From Saccoglossus kowalevskii (taxonomy: Eukaryota > Hemichordata > Enteropneusta > Harrimaniidae), in assembly GCF_000003605.2 (NCBI RefSeq), contig NW_003147057.1:1-41958 (forward strand): a stretch of 41,958 nucleotides of DNA. The letters run 5' to 3'. The notes under the pieces are model-generated. The model was not told the DNA's origin. It saw only the letters and a list, made by a program, of their open reading frames with translations, and made no database searches. The position numbers and the translations under genes were made by a program. Positions 11,225 through 24,285 of this stretch are shown piece after piece. Every line of letters starts with the position of its first letter. Within the stretch, counting starts at the first letter, position 1.

Positions 11225-12985
11225 TATATCACAACGCTGCTGTAGACCTATATCACAACGCTGCTGTAGGGCCTATATCACAACGCTTATGTAGACCCTA
11301 TATCACAACCCTGCTGTAGAGCTATATCACAACGCTGCTGTAAAGCCAATATCATAATTCTGATGTAGAGCCTATATCACAACGCTTTTGTAGAGCCTAT
11401 ATCACAATGCTTCTGTAGGGCCTATATCACAACGCTGCTGTAGAGCCTATATCACAATGCTTCTGTAGGCCTATATCACAATGCTGCTGTAGGCCTATAT
11501 CACAATGCTGCTGTAGAGCCTATATCACAATGTTTCTGTAGGGCCTATAACACAACGCTGCTGTAGAGCCTATATCACAACGCTTCTGTAGGCCTATATC
11601 ACAATGCTGCTGTAGGCCTATATCACAACGCTGCTGTAGAGCATATATCACAACACTTCTGTAGACCTATATCACAACGCTGCTGTAGGCCTATATCACA
11701 ATGCTGCTGTAGAGCCTATATCACAACGCTTCTGTAGAGCCTATATCACAACGCTTCTGTAGAGCCTATATCACAACTCTTCTGAAGAGCCTATATTACA
11801 ATGCTGCTGTAGAGCCTATATCACAACGCTCCTGTAGGGCATATATCACGACGCTGCTGTCGAGCCTATATCACAATGCTGCTGTTGTGACTATATCACA
11901 ACGCTTCTGTAGAGCCTATATCACAACGCTTCTGTAGAGCCTATATCACAACGCTTCTGAAGAGCCTATATTACAACGCTGCTGTAGAGCCTATATCACA
12001 ACGCTGCTGTACAGCCTATATCACAACGCTGCTGTAGGGCCTATATCACAACGCTTCTGTAGACCCTATATCACAACCCTGCTGTAGAGCCTATATCACA
12101 ACGCTGCTGTAAAGCCAATATCATAATTCTGATGTAGAGCCTATATCACAACGCTTTTGTAGAGCCTATATCACAATGCTTCTGTAGGGCCTATATCACA
12201 ACGCTGCTGTAGAGCCTATATCACAATGCTTCTGTAGGCCTATATCACAATGCTGCTGTAGGCCTATATCACAATGCTGCTGTAGAGCCTATATCACAAT
12301 GTTTCTGTAGGGCCTATAACACAACGCTGCTGTAGAGCCTATATCACAACGCTTCTGTAGGCCTATATCACAATGCTGCTGTAGGCCTATATCACAACGC
12401 TGCTGTAGAGCATATATCACAACACTTCTGTAGACCTATATCACAACGCTGCTGTAGGCCTATATCACAATGCTGCTGTAGAGCCTATATCACAACGCTT
12501 CTGTAGAGCCTATATCACAACGCTTCTGTAGAGCCTATATCACAACTCTTCTGAAGAGCCTATATTACAATGCTGCTGTAGAGCCTATATCACAACGCTC
12601 CTGTAGGGCATATATCACGACGCTGCTGTCGAGCCTATATCACAATGCTGCTGTTGTGACTATACCACAATGCTTCTGTAGGCCTATATCACAATGCTGC
12701 TGTAGGCCTATATCACAACGCTGCTGTAGAGCATATATCACAACACTTCTGTAGACCTATATCACAACGCTGCTGTAGGCCTATATCACAATGCTGCTGT
12801 AGAGCCTATATCACAACGCTTCTGTAGAGCCTATATCACAACGCTTCTGTAGAGCCTATATCACAACTCTTCTGAAGAGCCTATATTACAACGCTGCTGT
12901 AGAGCCTATATCACAACGCTCCTGTAGGGCATATATCACGACGCTGCTGTCGAGCCTATATCACAATGCTGCTGTTGTGCCTATA
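11225..12985 (+). repeat. Unit E: 769-bp pair plus a 321-bp partial third copy
   Basis: Copy 1 is about 11,225-11,992 and copy 2 about 11,993-12,665. ATAATTC at 11354/12123 and GTCGAGCC (C at 11861/12630) are both 769 bp apart. A third, partial copy follows: the same GTCGAGCC marker recurs at 12951, 321 bp on. The copies share a distinctive order of TTTTGTAGAGCC, TATATCACAATGTTTCTG, GCATATATC, CTCTTCTGAAGAGCC, CTCCTGTAGGGCATATATC and TTGTGACTAT units. Copies are nearly identical to each other, pointing to recent duplication. Confidence 0.87.
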
Positions 12986-14511
12986 CCACAATGCTTCTGC
13001 AGGGCCTATATCACAACGCTGCTGTAGAGCCTATATCACAACGCTGCTGTAGGGCCTATATCACAACGCTGCTGTAGAGCCTATATCACTACGCTTCTGT
13101 GGGGCCAATATCACAACGCTGCTGTAGAGCCTATATCACAACGCTGCTGTAGAGCCTATATCACGACGCTGCTGAAGAGCCTATATCACAACGCTGCTGT
13201 AGAGCCTATATCACAACGCTGCTGAAGAGCCTATATTACAACGCTTCTGTAGAGCCTATATCACAACGCTGCTGTACAGCCTATATCACAACGCTTCTGT
13301 AGAGCCTATATCACAACGCTGCTGAAGAGCCTATATTACAACGCTGCTGTAGAGCCTATATCACAAGGCTTCTGTACAGCCTATATCACAACGCTTCTGT
13401 AGAGCCTATATCACAACGCTGCTGTACAGCCTATATCACAACGCTTCTGTAGAGCCTATATCACAATGCTTCTGTAGAGCCTTTATCACAACGCTGCTGT
13501 AGAGCCTATATCAAAACGCTGCTGTATGCCTATATCACAACGCTGCTGTAGAGCCTATATCAGAACGCTTCTGTAGAGCCTATATCACAATGCTGCTGAA
13601 GACGCTATATCACAACACAGCTGAAGAGCCTATATCACAACGCTGCTGTAGAGCCTATATCACAATGCTGCTGTAGAGCCTATATCACAACGCTTCTGTA
13701 GAGCCTATATCACAACGCTGCTGTAGAGCCTATATCACAACGCTGCTGAAGAGCCTATATCACAACGCTTCTGTAGAGCCTATATCACAATGCTGCAGTA
13801 CAGCCTATATCACAACGCTTCTGTAGGGCCTATATCACAACGCTGCTGTAGAGCCAATATCACAACGCTTCTGTAGGGCCAATATCACAACGCTGCTGTA
13901 GAGCCTATATCACAACGCTGCTGTAGAGCCTATATCACAACGCTTCTGTAGAGCCTATATCACAACGCTGCTGAAGAGCCTATATCACAACGCTGCTGTA
14001 GAGCCTATATCACAACTCTGCTGTAGAGCCTATATCGCAATGCTTCTGTAGAGCCTAAATCGCAACGCTGCTGTAGAGCCTATATCACAATGCTTCTGCA
14101 CAGCCTATATCGCAACGCTGCTGTAGAGCATATATCACAACTCTGCTGTAGAGCCTATATCACAACGCTGCTGTAGAGCCTATATCACAATGCTTCTGTA
14201 GAGCCCAAATCGCAACGCTGCTGTAGAGCCTATATCACCACGCTGCTGAAGAGCCTATATCACAACGCTTCTGTAGAGCCTATATCACAATGCTTCTGTA
14301 GAGCCTATTTCACAATGCTGCTGTAGAGCCTATATCACAACGCTGCTGTAGAGCCTATTTAACAACGCTGCTGAAGAGCCTATATCACAACGCTGCTGTA
14401 GGCCTCTATCACAACGCTTCTGTAGGCCTATATCACAACGCTTCTGTAGGGCCTATATTACAACGCTGCTGTAGAGCCTATATCACAACGCTGCTGTACT
14501 GCCTATATCAC
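12986..14511 (+). repeat. Unit F, copy 1 (about 1.47 kb)
   Basis: First of three copies. Markers GGGGCC (13101), GACGCT (13601) and CCTAAAT (14054) recur at 14573, 15073 and 15675. The first two offsets are 1,472 bp and the third is 1,621 bp, because copy 2 carries six extra monomers. GAAGAGCC-linker units are abundant. A palindromic GCTGTACAGC is at 13,271-13,280. Confidence 0.87.
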
Positions 14512-16132
14512 AATGCTTCTGTAGGGCCTATATCACAACGCTGCTGTAGAGCCTATATCACTACGCTTCTGTGGGGCCAATATCACAACGCTGCTGTAGA
14601 GCCTATATCACAACGCTGCTGTAGAGCCTATATCACGACGCTGCTGAAGAGCCTATATCACAACGCTGCTGTAGAGCCTATATCACAACGCTGCTGAAGA
14701 GCCTATATTACAACGCTTCTGTAGAGCCTATATCACAACGCTGCTGTACAGCCTATATCACAACGCTTCTGTAGAGCCTATATCACAACGCTGCTGAAGA
14801 GCCTATATTACAACGCTGCTGTAGAGCCTATATCACAAGGCTTCTGTACAGCCTATATCACAACGCTTCTGTAGAGCCTATATCACAACGCTGCTGTACA
14901 GCCTATATCACAACGCTTCTGTAGAGCCTATATCACAATGCTTCCGTAGAGCCTTTATCACAACGCTGCTGTAGAGCCTATATCAAAACGCTGCTGTATG
15001 CCTATATCACAACGCTGCTGTAGAGCCTATATCAGAACGCTTCTGTAGAGCCTATATCACAATGCTGCTGAAGACGCTATATCACAACACAGCTGAATAG
15101 CCTATATCACAACGCTGCTGTAGAGCCTATATCACAATGCTGCTGTAGAGCCTATATCACAACGCTTCTGTAGAGCCTATATCACAACGCTGCTGTAGAG
15201 CCTATATCACAACGCTGCTGAAGAGCCTATATCACAACGCTGCTGTAGAGCCTTTATCACAACGCTGCTCTAGTGCCTATATCACAATGCTTCTGTAGAG
15301 CGTATATCACAACGCTGCTGTAGGCCTATATCACAACGCTGCTGTAGAGCCTATATCACAACGCTGCTGAAGAGCCTATATCACAACGCTTCTGTAGAGC
15401 CTATATCACAATGCTGCTGTACAGCCTATATCACAACGCTTCTGTAGGGCCTATATCACAACGCTGCTGTAGAGCCTATATCACAACGCTTCTGTAGGGC
15501 CAATATCACAACGCTGCTGTAGAGCCTATATCACAACGCTGTTGTAAAGCCTATATCACAACGCTTCTGTAGAGCCTATATCACAACGCTGCTGAAGAGC
15601 CTATATCACAACGCTGCTGTAGAGCCTATATCACAACGCTGCTGTAGAGCCTATATCGCAATGCTTCTGTAGAGCCTAAATCGCAACGCTGCTGTAGAGC
15701 CTATATCACAATGCTTCTGCACAGCCTATATCGCAACGCTGCTGTAGAGCCTATATCACAACGCTGCTGTAGAGCCTATATCACAACGCTGCTGTAGAGC
15801 CTATATCACAATGCTTCTGTAGAGCCCAAATCGCAACGCTGCTGTAGAGCCTATATCACCACGCTGCTGAAGAGCCTATATCACAACGCTTCTGTAGAGC
15901 CTATATCACAATGCTTCTGTAGAGCCTATTTCACAATGCTGCTGTAGAGCCTATATCACAACGCTGCTGTAGAGCCTATTTAACAACGCTGCTGAAGAGC
16001 CTATATCACAACGCTGCTGTAGGCCTCTATCACAACGCTTCTGTAGGCCTATATCACAACGCTTCTGTAGGGCCTATATTACAACGCTGCTGTAGAGCCT
16101 ATATCACAACGCTGCTGTACAGCCTATATCAC
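14512..16132 (+). repeat. Unit F, copy 2 (about 1.62 kb)
   Basis: Second copy, markers 14573, 15073 and 15675. Relative to copy 1 it has about 149 bp (six monomers) inserted near 15,230-15,380, including a CTTTATC unit, a GCTCTAGTGCC unit and a TAGAGCGTATATC unit. Copy 3 has a similar segment at about 16,735-16,870, so copies 2 and 3 are closer to each other there. Confidence 0.87.
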
Positions 16133-17450
16133 AATGCTTCTGTAGGGCCTATATCACAACGCTGCTGTAGAGCCTATATCACTACGCTTCTGTGGGGCCA
16201 ATATCACAACGCTGCTGTAGAGCCTGTATCACAACGCATCTGTAGGGCCAATATCACAACGCTGCTGAAGAGCCTATATTACAACGCTTCTGTAGAGTCT
16301 ATATCACAACGCTGCTGTACATCCCATATCACAACGCTTCTGTAGAGCCTATATCACAACGCTGCTGAAGAGCCTATATTACAACGCTGCTGTAGAGCCT
16401 ATATCACAAGTCTTCTGCACAGCCTATATCACAACGCTTCTGTAGAGCCTATATCACAACGCTGCTGTACAGCCTATATCACAACGCTTCTGTAGAGCCT
16501 ATATCACAATGCTTCTGTAGAGCCTATATCACAACGCTGCTGTAGAGCCTATATCAAAACGCTTCTGTAGAGCCTATATCACAATGCTGCTGAAGACGCT
16601 ATATCACAACACAGCTGAAGAGCCTATATCACAACGCTGCTGTAGAGCCTATATCACAATGCTGCTGTAGAGCCTATATCACAACGCTTATGTAGAGCCT
16701 ATATCACAACGCTGCTGAAGAGCCTATATCACAATGCTGCTGAAGAGCCTTTATCACAACACTGCTCTAGTGCCTATATCACAATGCTTCTGTAGAGCCT
16801 ATATCACAACGCTGCTGTAGGCCTATATCACAACACTGCTGTAGAGCCTATATCACAACGCTGCTGAAGAGCCTATATCACAACGCTTCTGTAGAGCCTA
16901 TATCACAATGCTGCTGTACAGCCTATATCACAACGCTTCTGTAGGGCCTATATCACAACGCTGCTGTAGAGCCTATATCACAACGCTTCTGTAGGGCCAA
17001 TATCACAACACTGCTGTAGAGCCTATATCACAACGCTGCTGTAGAGCCTATATCACAACGCTTCTGTAGAGCCTATATCACAACGCTGCTGAAGAGCCTA
17101 TATCACAACGCTGCTGTAGAGCCTATATCACAACGCTGCTGTAAAGCCTATATCGCAATGCTTCTGTAGAGCCTAAATCGCAACGCTGCTGTAGAGCCTA
17201 TATCACAATGCTTCTGCACAGCCTATATCGCAACAATGCTGTAGAGCCTATATCACAACGCTGCTGTAGAGCCTATATCACAACGCTGCTGTAGAGCCTA
17301 TATCACAATGCTTCTGTAGAGCCCAAATCGCAACGCTGCTGTAGAGCCTTTATCACCACGCTGCTGAAGAGCCTATATCACAACGCTTCTGTAGAGCCTA
17401 TATCACAATGCTTCTGTAGAGCCTATTTCACAATGCTGCTGTAGGCCTAT
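16133..17450 (+). repeat. Unit F, copy 3 (shortened)
   Basis: Third copy, markers GGGGCC 16194, GACGCT 16595 and CCTAAAT 17172, giving offsets of 1,621, 1,522 and 1,497 bp from copy 2. About 99 bp (four monomers) are missing in the first part and 25 bp (one monomer) later. From 16,247 to about 16,700 this version, with its TAGAGTC and CCCATATC units, is the one most like 40,080-40,480. Homology to copies 1 and 2 fades after about 17,440. Confidence 0.85.
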
Positions 17451-19390
17451 ATCACAACGCTGCTGTAGAGCCTATATCACAACGCTTCTGTAGAGCCTAT
17501 ATCACAATGCTTCTGTAGGGCCTATATTACAACGCTGCTGTAGAGCCTATATCACAACGCTTCTGTTGGCCTATATCACAATGCTGCTGTAGGCCTATAT
17601 CACAATGCTGCTGTAGAGCCTATATCACAATGGTTCTGTAGGGCCTATATCACAATGCTGCTGTAGGCCTATATCACAACGCTGCTGTACAGCCTATATC
17701 ACAACGCTTTTGTAGAGCCTATATCACAATGTTGCTGTAGGCCTATATCACAACACTGCTGTAGAACCTATATCCCAATGCTTCTGTACAGCCTATATCA
17801 CAACGCTTCTGTACAGCCTATATCACAACGCTTCTGTACAGCCTATATTACAACGCTTCTGCAGAGCTTATATCACAACGCTGCTGTAGAGCCTATATCA
17901 CAATGCTGCTGTAGTCCTATATCACAATGCTGCAGTAGAGCCTATATCACAACGCTTCTGTAGAGCCTATTTCACAACGCTGCTGTACAGCCTATATCCC
18001 AACACTTCTGTAGGGCCTTTATCACAACACTGCTCTAGTGCCTATATCACAATGCTTCTGTAGAGCCTATATCACAACGCTGCTGTAGGCCTATATCACA
18101 ACACTGCTGTAGAGCCTATATCACAACGCTGCTGAAGAGCCTATATCACAACGCTTCTGTAGAGCCTATATCACAATGCTGCTGTACAGCCTATATCACA
18201 ACGCTTCTGTAGGGCCTATATCACAACGCTGCTGTAGATTCTATATCACAACGCTTCTGTAGGCCTATATCACAACGCTGCTGTAGGCCTATATCACAAC
18301 GCAGCTGTAGAGCCTATATCACAACGCATCTCTAGAGCCTATATCACAACGCTTCTGTTGAGCCTATATCACAACGCTTCTGAAGAGCCTATATTACAAC
18401 GCTGCTGTAGAGCCTATATCACAACGCTCCTGTAGGGCCTATATCACGACGCTGCTGTAGTGCCTATATCACAATGCTGCTGTAGTGACTATTTCACAAT
18501 GCTTCTGTAGGGCCTATATCACAACGCTGCTGTAGAGCCTATATCACTACGCTGCTGTAGTGCCTATATCACAACACTTCTGTAGGGCCAATATCACAAC
18601 GCTGCTGTAGGGCCTATATCACAACGCTTCTGCAGGGCGTATATCACAACGCTGCTGTAGAGCCTATATCACAACTCTGCTGTAGAGCCTATATCACAAC
18701 GCTGCTGTACAGCCTATATCACAATGCTTCTGTAGAGCCTATATCGCAACGCTGCTGTAAGCCTATATCACAACGCTGCTGTAGAGCCTATATTACAATG
18801 CTTCTGTACAGCCTATATCACAACGCTTCTGTACAGCCTATATCACAACGCTTCTGTAGAGCCTATATCACAACGCTGCAGTAGAGTCTATATCACAACG
18901 CTTCTGTAGAGCCTATATCACAATGCTGCTGTAGAGCCTATATCACAACGCTGCTGTACAGCCTATATCACAACGCTTCTGTAGAGCCTATACCACAACG
19001 CTGCTGTACAGCCTATATTCCAACACTTCTGTAGGGCCTATATCACAAAACTGCTGTAGAACCTATATCACAACGCTGCTGTAGAGCCTATATCACAACG
19101 CTTCTGTCGGGCCTATATCACAACGCTGCTGTTTAGCCCATATTACAACACATCTGTAGGGCCGATATCACAACGCTTCTGTAGAGCCTATATCACAACG
19201 CTGATGTCGAGCCTATATCACAATGATTCTGTAGGACCTATATCACAATGCTGCTGTAGGCCTATATCACAATGCTTCTGTAGGACCTATATCACAACGC
19301 TTCTGTGGAGCCTATATCACAATGATTCTGTAGGACCTATATCACAACGCTGCTGTAGAGCCTATATCACAATGCTGCTCTAGAGCCTAT
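17451..19390 (+). repeat. Mixed monomer array
   Basis: About 78 monomers, no gene and no clear tandem higher-order copy. Segments match other blocks: the TGGTTCTG unit at 17631 matches 38104 with flanks, CAGCCTATATCCCAACAC at about 17,988 matches about 38,585, and 18,360-18,500 resembles unit E. A 61-codon open frame at 17,778-17,963 arises because several successive units have TAC in place of TAG. Confidence 0.82.
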
Positions 19391-20540
19391 ATCACAACGC
19401 TGCTGTACAGCCTATAACACAACGCTGCTGTAGAGCGTATATCACAACGTTGCTGTAGAGCCTATATCACAACGCTGCTGTTGAGCTATTATCAAAACGC
19501 TCTTTAGGCCTATATCAAAACGCTGCTGTAAAGCCTATATCACAACGCCTATGTTAAGCCTATATTAAATGCTTCTGTAGGCCTATATCAAAATGCTGCT
19601 GTAGGACCTATATCACAGCGCTTCTGTTAAGCCTTCATCGCAACGCTTCTGTAGGCCTATATCAAAAACACTTCTGTAGGCCTATATCACAACGCTGCTG
19701 TAGAGCCTATATCACAACACTGCTGTAGGCCTATATCACAACGCTGCTGTAGGGCCTATAACAATGATGCTGTAGAGCCTATATCACAATGCTTCTGTAG
19801 AGCCAATATCACAACGCTTCTGTTAAGTCTATATTACAACGCTGCTGTAGGACCTATATCACAACGCTGCTGTAGAGCCTATATCACATTGCTGCTGTAG
19901 GCTTATATCACAATGCTGCTGTAGAGCCTATATCACAATGCTGCTGTAGGGTTATTTCACAACGTTGCTGTTGAGCCTATATCACAACGCTGCTGTAGGC
20001 CTATATCACAACGCTTCTGTAGGACCTATATCACAACGCTGCTGTAGAGCCTATATATTACAACACTGCTGTAAAGCTTATATCACAATGCTTCTGTAGT
20101 CCTATATCACAACGCTGCTGTAGGCTTATTTCACAACGCTGCTGTAGGCCTATATCACAAAGCTGCTGTAGAGCCTATATCACAACGCTGCTCTAGAGCC
20201 TATATCACAACGCTGCTGTAGAGCCTATAGCACAACGCTGCTGTAGAGCGCATATCACAACGCTGCTGTGGAGCCTATATCACAACGCTGCTGTTGAGCC
20301 ATTATCAAAACGCTTCTGTAGGCCTATATCAAAACGCTGCTGTAAAGCCTATATCACAACGCCTATGTTAAGCCTATATTAAATGCTTCTGTAGGCCTAT
20401 ATCAAAACGCTGCTGTAGGACCTATATCACAGCGCTTCTGATAAGCGTTCATCACAACGCTTCTGTAGGCCTATATCAAAACACTTCTGTAGGCCTATAT
20501 CACAACGCTTCTGTAGGGCCTATATCACAACGCTGCTGTA
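19391..20540 (+). repeat. 814-bp tandem pair (unit G)
   Basis: Holds two copies of the odd-unit cassette GAGC-TATTATCAAAACG, AAAGCCTATATC, CCTATGTTAA, TATTAAATG. CCTATG is at 19548 and 20362, 814 bp apart. The same cassette is in unit B (3471, 5000), and the right window edge stops just as another copy begins. Units with lost bases (CCTATAACAATGATG at about 19,757 and CCTAAAACAATG at about 20,595) sit beside it. Confidence 0.84.
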
Positions 20541-21140
20541 GAGCCTATATCACAACACCGCTGTAGCCCTATATCACAACGCTGCTGTAGGGCCTAAAAC
20601 AATGCTGTTGTAGAGCCTATATCACAATGCTTCTGTAGAGACAATATCACAACGCTTCTGTTAAGTCTATATTACAACGCTGCTGTAGAGCCTATATCAC
20701 AATGCTTCTGTCAAGCCTATATCACAACGCTTCTGTAAAGCCTATATCACAACACTGCTGTAGGCCTATATCACAACGCTGCTGTAGGGCCTATAACAAT
20801 GCTGCTGTAGAGCCTATATCACAATGCTTCTGCAGAGCCAATATCACAACGCTGCTGTAGGAACTATATCACAACGCTGCTGCAGAGCGAATATCACAAA
20901 GCTGCTGTAGAGCCTATATCACAACGCCGCTGTAGGGCCTTTATCACAATGCTGCTCTAGAGCAAATATCACAATGCTACTGTAGTGCCTATATCACAAT
21001 GCTTCTGTAGAGCCTATATCACAACGCTTCTGTAGGGCCTATATCACAACGCTGCTCTAGAGCCTATATCACAACGCTGCTGTAGAGCCTATATCACAAT
21101 GCTGCTGTACAGCCTATATCACAACGCTTCTGTAGAGCCT
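20541..21140 (+). repeat. Module X block, copy of the 8.2-kb block
   Basis: ATGCTTCTGTC at 20702 matches 8207, with AGGAACT at about 20,849 and GAGCAAAT at 20960 (versus 8442). The order of surrounding variants is shared, with two extra units here (TAGGGCCTATAACAATG at about 20,785). Confidence 0.82.
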
Positions 21141-22580
21141 ATATCACAACGCTGCTGTAGGCCTATATCACAACGCTGCTGGAGAGCCTATATCACAATG
21201 CTTCTGTAGAGCCTTATATCAACAACGCATCACAACGCTTCTGTAGAGATTATATCACAACGCTGCTGTAGAGCCTATATCACAATACTGCTGTAGACCT
21301 ATATCACAACGCTGCAGTATAGCCTATATCACAACGCTGCTGTAGAGCCTATATCACAATGCTGCTGTAGTGCTATATTACAACGCTGCTGTAGAGCCTA
21401 TATCACAACGCTGCTGTAGAACCTATATCACAATGCTTCTGTTAAAGCTTATATCACAACGCTGCTGTAGACCCTATATCACAACGCTGCCGAAGAGCGA
21501 ATATCACAATGCTGCTGTAGAGCCTATATCACAACACTTCTGTAGAGCCCATATCACAACGCTCCTGTAAGCCTATATCACAATGCTACTGTTAAGCCTA
21601 TATCACAACGCTGCTGTAGGACATATATCACAATGCTTCTGTAGAGCCTATATCACAACGCTGCTGTAGGTCTATATCACAACGCTGCTGTACAGCCTAT
21701 ATCACAACGCTGCTGTAGGGCCTATATCACAACGCTTCTGTAGACCCTATATCACAAACCTGCTGTAGAGCCTATATCACAACGCTGCTGTAAATCCAAT
21801 ATCACAATGCTGATGTAGAGCCTATATCACAACGCTTCTGTAGAGCCTATATCACAACGCTGCTGTAGAGCCTATATCACAACGCTGCTGTACACCCTAT
21901 ATCACAACGCTTCTGTAGAGCCTATATCACAATGCTGCTGTACAGCCTATGTTCCAACACTTCTGTAGGGCCTATATCACAAAACTGCTGTAGAACCTAT
22001 ATCACGACGCTGCTGTAGAGCGTATATCACAACGCTGCTGTAGTCCTGTATCAAAACGCTGCTGTAGGCCATATATCACAATGCTGCTGTAGAGCCTATA
22101 TCACAACGCTGCTGTAGGACCTATATCACAACGCTGCTGTAGGCCTATATCACAACGCTGCTGTAGAGCCTATGTCACAACGCTTCTGAAGGTCCTATAT
22201 CACAACGCTGCTGTATAGCCTATATTACAACACATGTGTAGGGCCTATATCACAACGCTTCTGTAGAACCTATATCACAATGCTGCTTTAGGACCTATAT
22301 CACAATGCTGCTGTAGGCCTATATCACAACGCTTCTGTTAAGCCTATATCACAACGCTGCTGTAGAGCCTATACCACAACACTTCTGTTAAGCCAATATC
22401 ACAACGTTGCTGTAGAGCCTATATCACAACGCTGCCGAAGAGTGAATATCACAATGCTGCTGTAGAGCCTATATCACAACGCTTCCGTAGTGCCTATATC
22501 AAAACGCTGCTGTAGTCCTATATCACAACGCTGCTGTAGAGCCTATATCACTACGTTTCTGTAGTGCCTATATCACAACG
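21141..22580 (+). repeat. Unit H, copy 1
   Basis: Homologous to the next 1.7 kb. The offset is 1,467 bp in the first half (TAGTGCT 21370/22837, AAAGCTT 21444/22911, GGACAT 21619/23086) and 1,672-1,697 bp in the second (GTTC(C/T)AACAC 21951/23623, CCTGTATC 22045/23717, GGTCCT 22191/23863, AGTGAA 22441/24138). About 205 bp are extra in copy 2 near 23,320-23,520, and one 25-bp monomer (ACGTTTCTGTTAAGCC type) is missing here near 22,400. Confidence 0.85.
21211..21247 (+). repeat. 37-bp hybrid unit
   Basis: Between GCC at 21211 and the next linker the sequence reads GCCTTATATCAACAACGC, then ATCACAACGCTTCTGTAGA. This is one and a half units fused out of register, with an extra T. The paired position in unit H copy 2 (about 22,680-22,715) has regular units, so this is a local rearrangement of copy 1 or an assembly artefact. 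Confidence 0.75.
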
Positions 22581-24285
22581 CTGCTGTAGGCCTATATCAC
22601 AACGTTGCTGTAGAGCCTATATCACAATGCTTCTGTACAGCCTATATCACAACGCTTCTGTACAGCCTATATTACAACGCTTCTGTAGAGCCTATATCAC
22701 AACGCTTCTGTAGAGATTATATCACAACGCTGCTGTAGAGCATATATCACAATACTGCTGTAGACCTATATCACAACGCTGCAGTATAGCCTATATCACA
22801 ACGCTGCTGTAGAGCCTATATCACAATGCTGCTGTAGTGCTGTATTACAACGCTGCTGTAGAGCCTATATCACAACGCTGCTGTAGAACCTATATCACAA
22901 TGCTTCTGTTAAAGCTTATATCACAACGCTGCTGTAGACCCTATATCACAACGCTGCCGAAGAGCGAATATCACAATGCTGCTGTAGAGCCTATATAACA
23001 ACACTTCTGTAGAGCCCATATCACAACGCTCCTGTAAGCCAATATCACAATGCTACTGTTAAGCCTATATCACAACGCTGCTGTAGGACATATATCACAA
23101 TGCTTCTGTAGAGCCTATATCACAACGCTGCTGTAGGTCTATATCACAACGCTGCTGTACAGCCTATATCACAACGCTGCTGTAGGGCCTATATCACAAC
23201 GCTTCTGTAGACCCTATATCACAACCCTGCTGTAGAGCCTATATCACAACGCTGCTGTAAATCCAATATCACAATGCTGATGTAGAGCCTATATCACAAC
23301 GCTTCTGTAGAGCCTACATGTATATCACAATGCTTTTGTAGGGCCTATATCACAACGCTGCTGTACAGCCTATATCACAATGCTTCTGTAGAGTCTATAT
23401 CACAACGCTTCTGTAGAGCTTATATCAAAACGCTTCTGTAGAGCCTATATCACAATGCTTCTGTAGACCTATATCACAACGCTGCAGTAGAGCCTATATC
23501 ACAACGCTTCTGTAGAGCCTATATCACAACGCTGCTGTAGAGCCTATATCACAACGCTGCTGTACAGCCTATATCACAACGCTTCTGTAGAGCCTATATC
23601 ACAACGCTGCTGTACAGCCTATGTTCTAACACTTCTGTAGGGCCTATATCACAAAACTGCTGTAGAACCTATATCACGACGCTGCTGTAGAGCGTATATC
23701 ACAACGCTGCTGTAGTCCTGTATCAAAACGCTGCTGTAGGCCATATATCACAACGCTGCTGTAGAGTCTATATCACAACGCTGCTGTAGGACCTATATCA
23801 CAACGCTGCTGTAGGCCTATATCACAACGCTGCTGTAGAGCCTATGTCACAACGCTTCTGAAGGTCCTATATCACAACGCTGCTGTATAGCCTATATTAC
23901 AACACATGTGTAGGGCCTATATCACAACGCTTCTGTAGAACCTATATCACAATGCTGCTTTAGGACCTATATCACAATGCTGCTGTAGGCCTATATCACA
24001 ACGCTTCTGTTAAGCCTATATCACAACGCTGCTGTAGAGCCTATACCACAACACTTCTGTTAAGCCAATATCACAACGTTTCTGTTAAGCCTATATCACA
24101 ACGTTGCTGTAGAGCCTATATCACAACGCTGCCGAAGAGTGAATATCACAATGCTGCTGTAGAGCCTATATCACAACGCTTCCGTAGTGCCTATATCAAA
24201 ACGCTGCTGTAGTCCTATATCACAACGCTGCTGTAGTGCCTATATCACAACGTTTCTGTAGAGCCTATATCACAACGCTGCTGTA
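22581..24285 (+). repeat. Unit H, copy 2
   Basis: Second copy, with the markers given for copy 1. It contains a 31-bp unit at 23,312-23,342 that has an extra ACATGT hexamer in the TATATC stretch. It keeps the 25-bp TTTCTGTTAAGCC monomer (about 24,074-24,098) that copy 1 lacks. Confidence 0.85.

Noticed and set aside
11860-11890. Possible inverted unit at TTGTGACTATATC
   Set aside because: TTGTGA resembles the reverse complement of TCACAA, but the flanks remain in normal register and orientation; it is a linker variant (TTGTGAC), repeated at 12,653.
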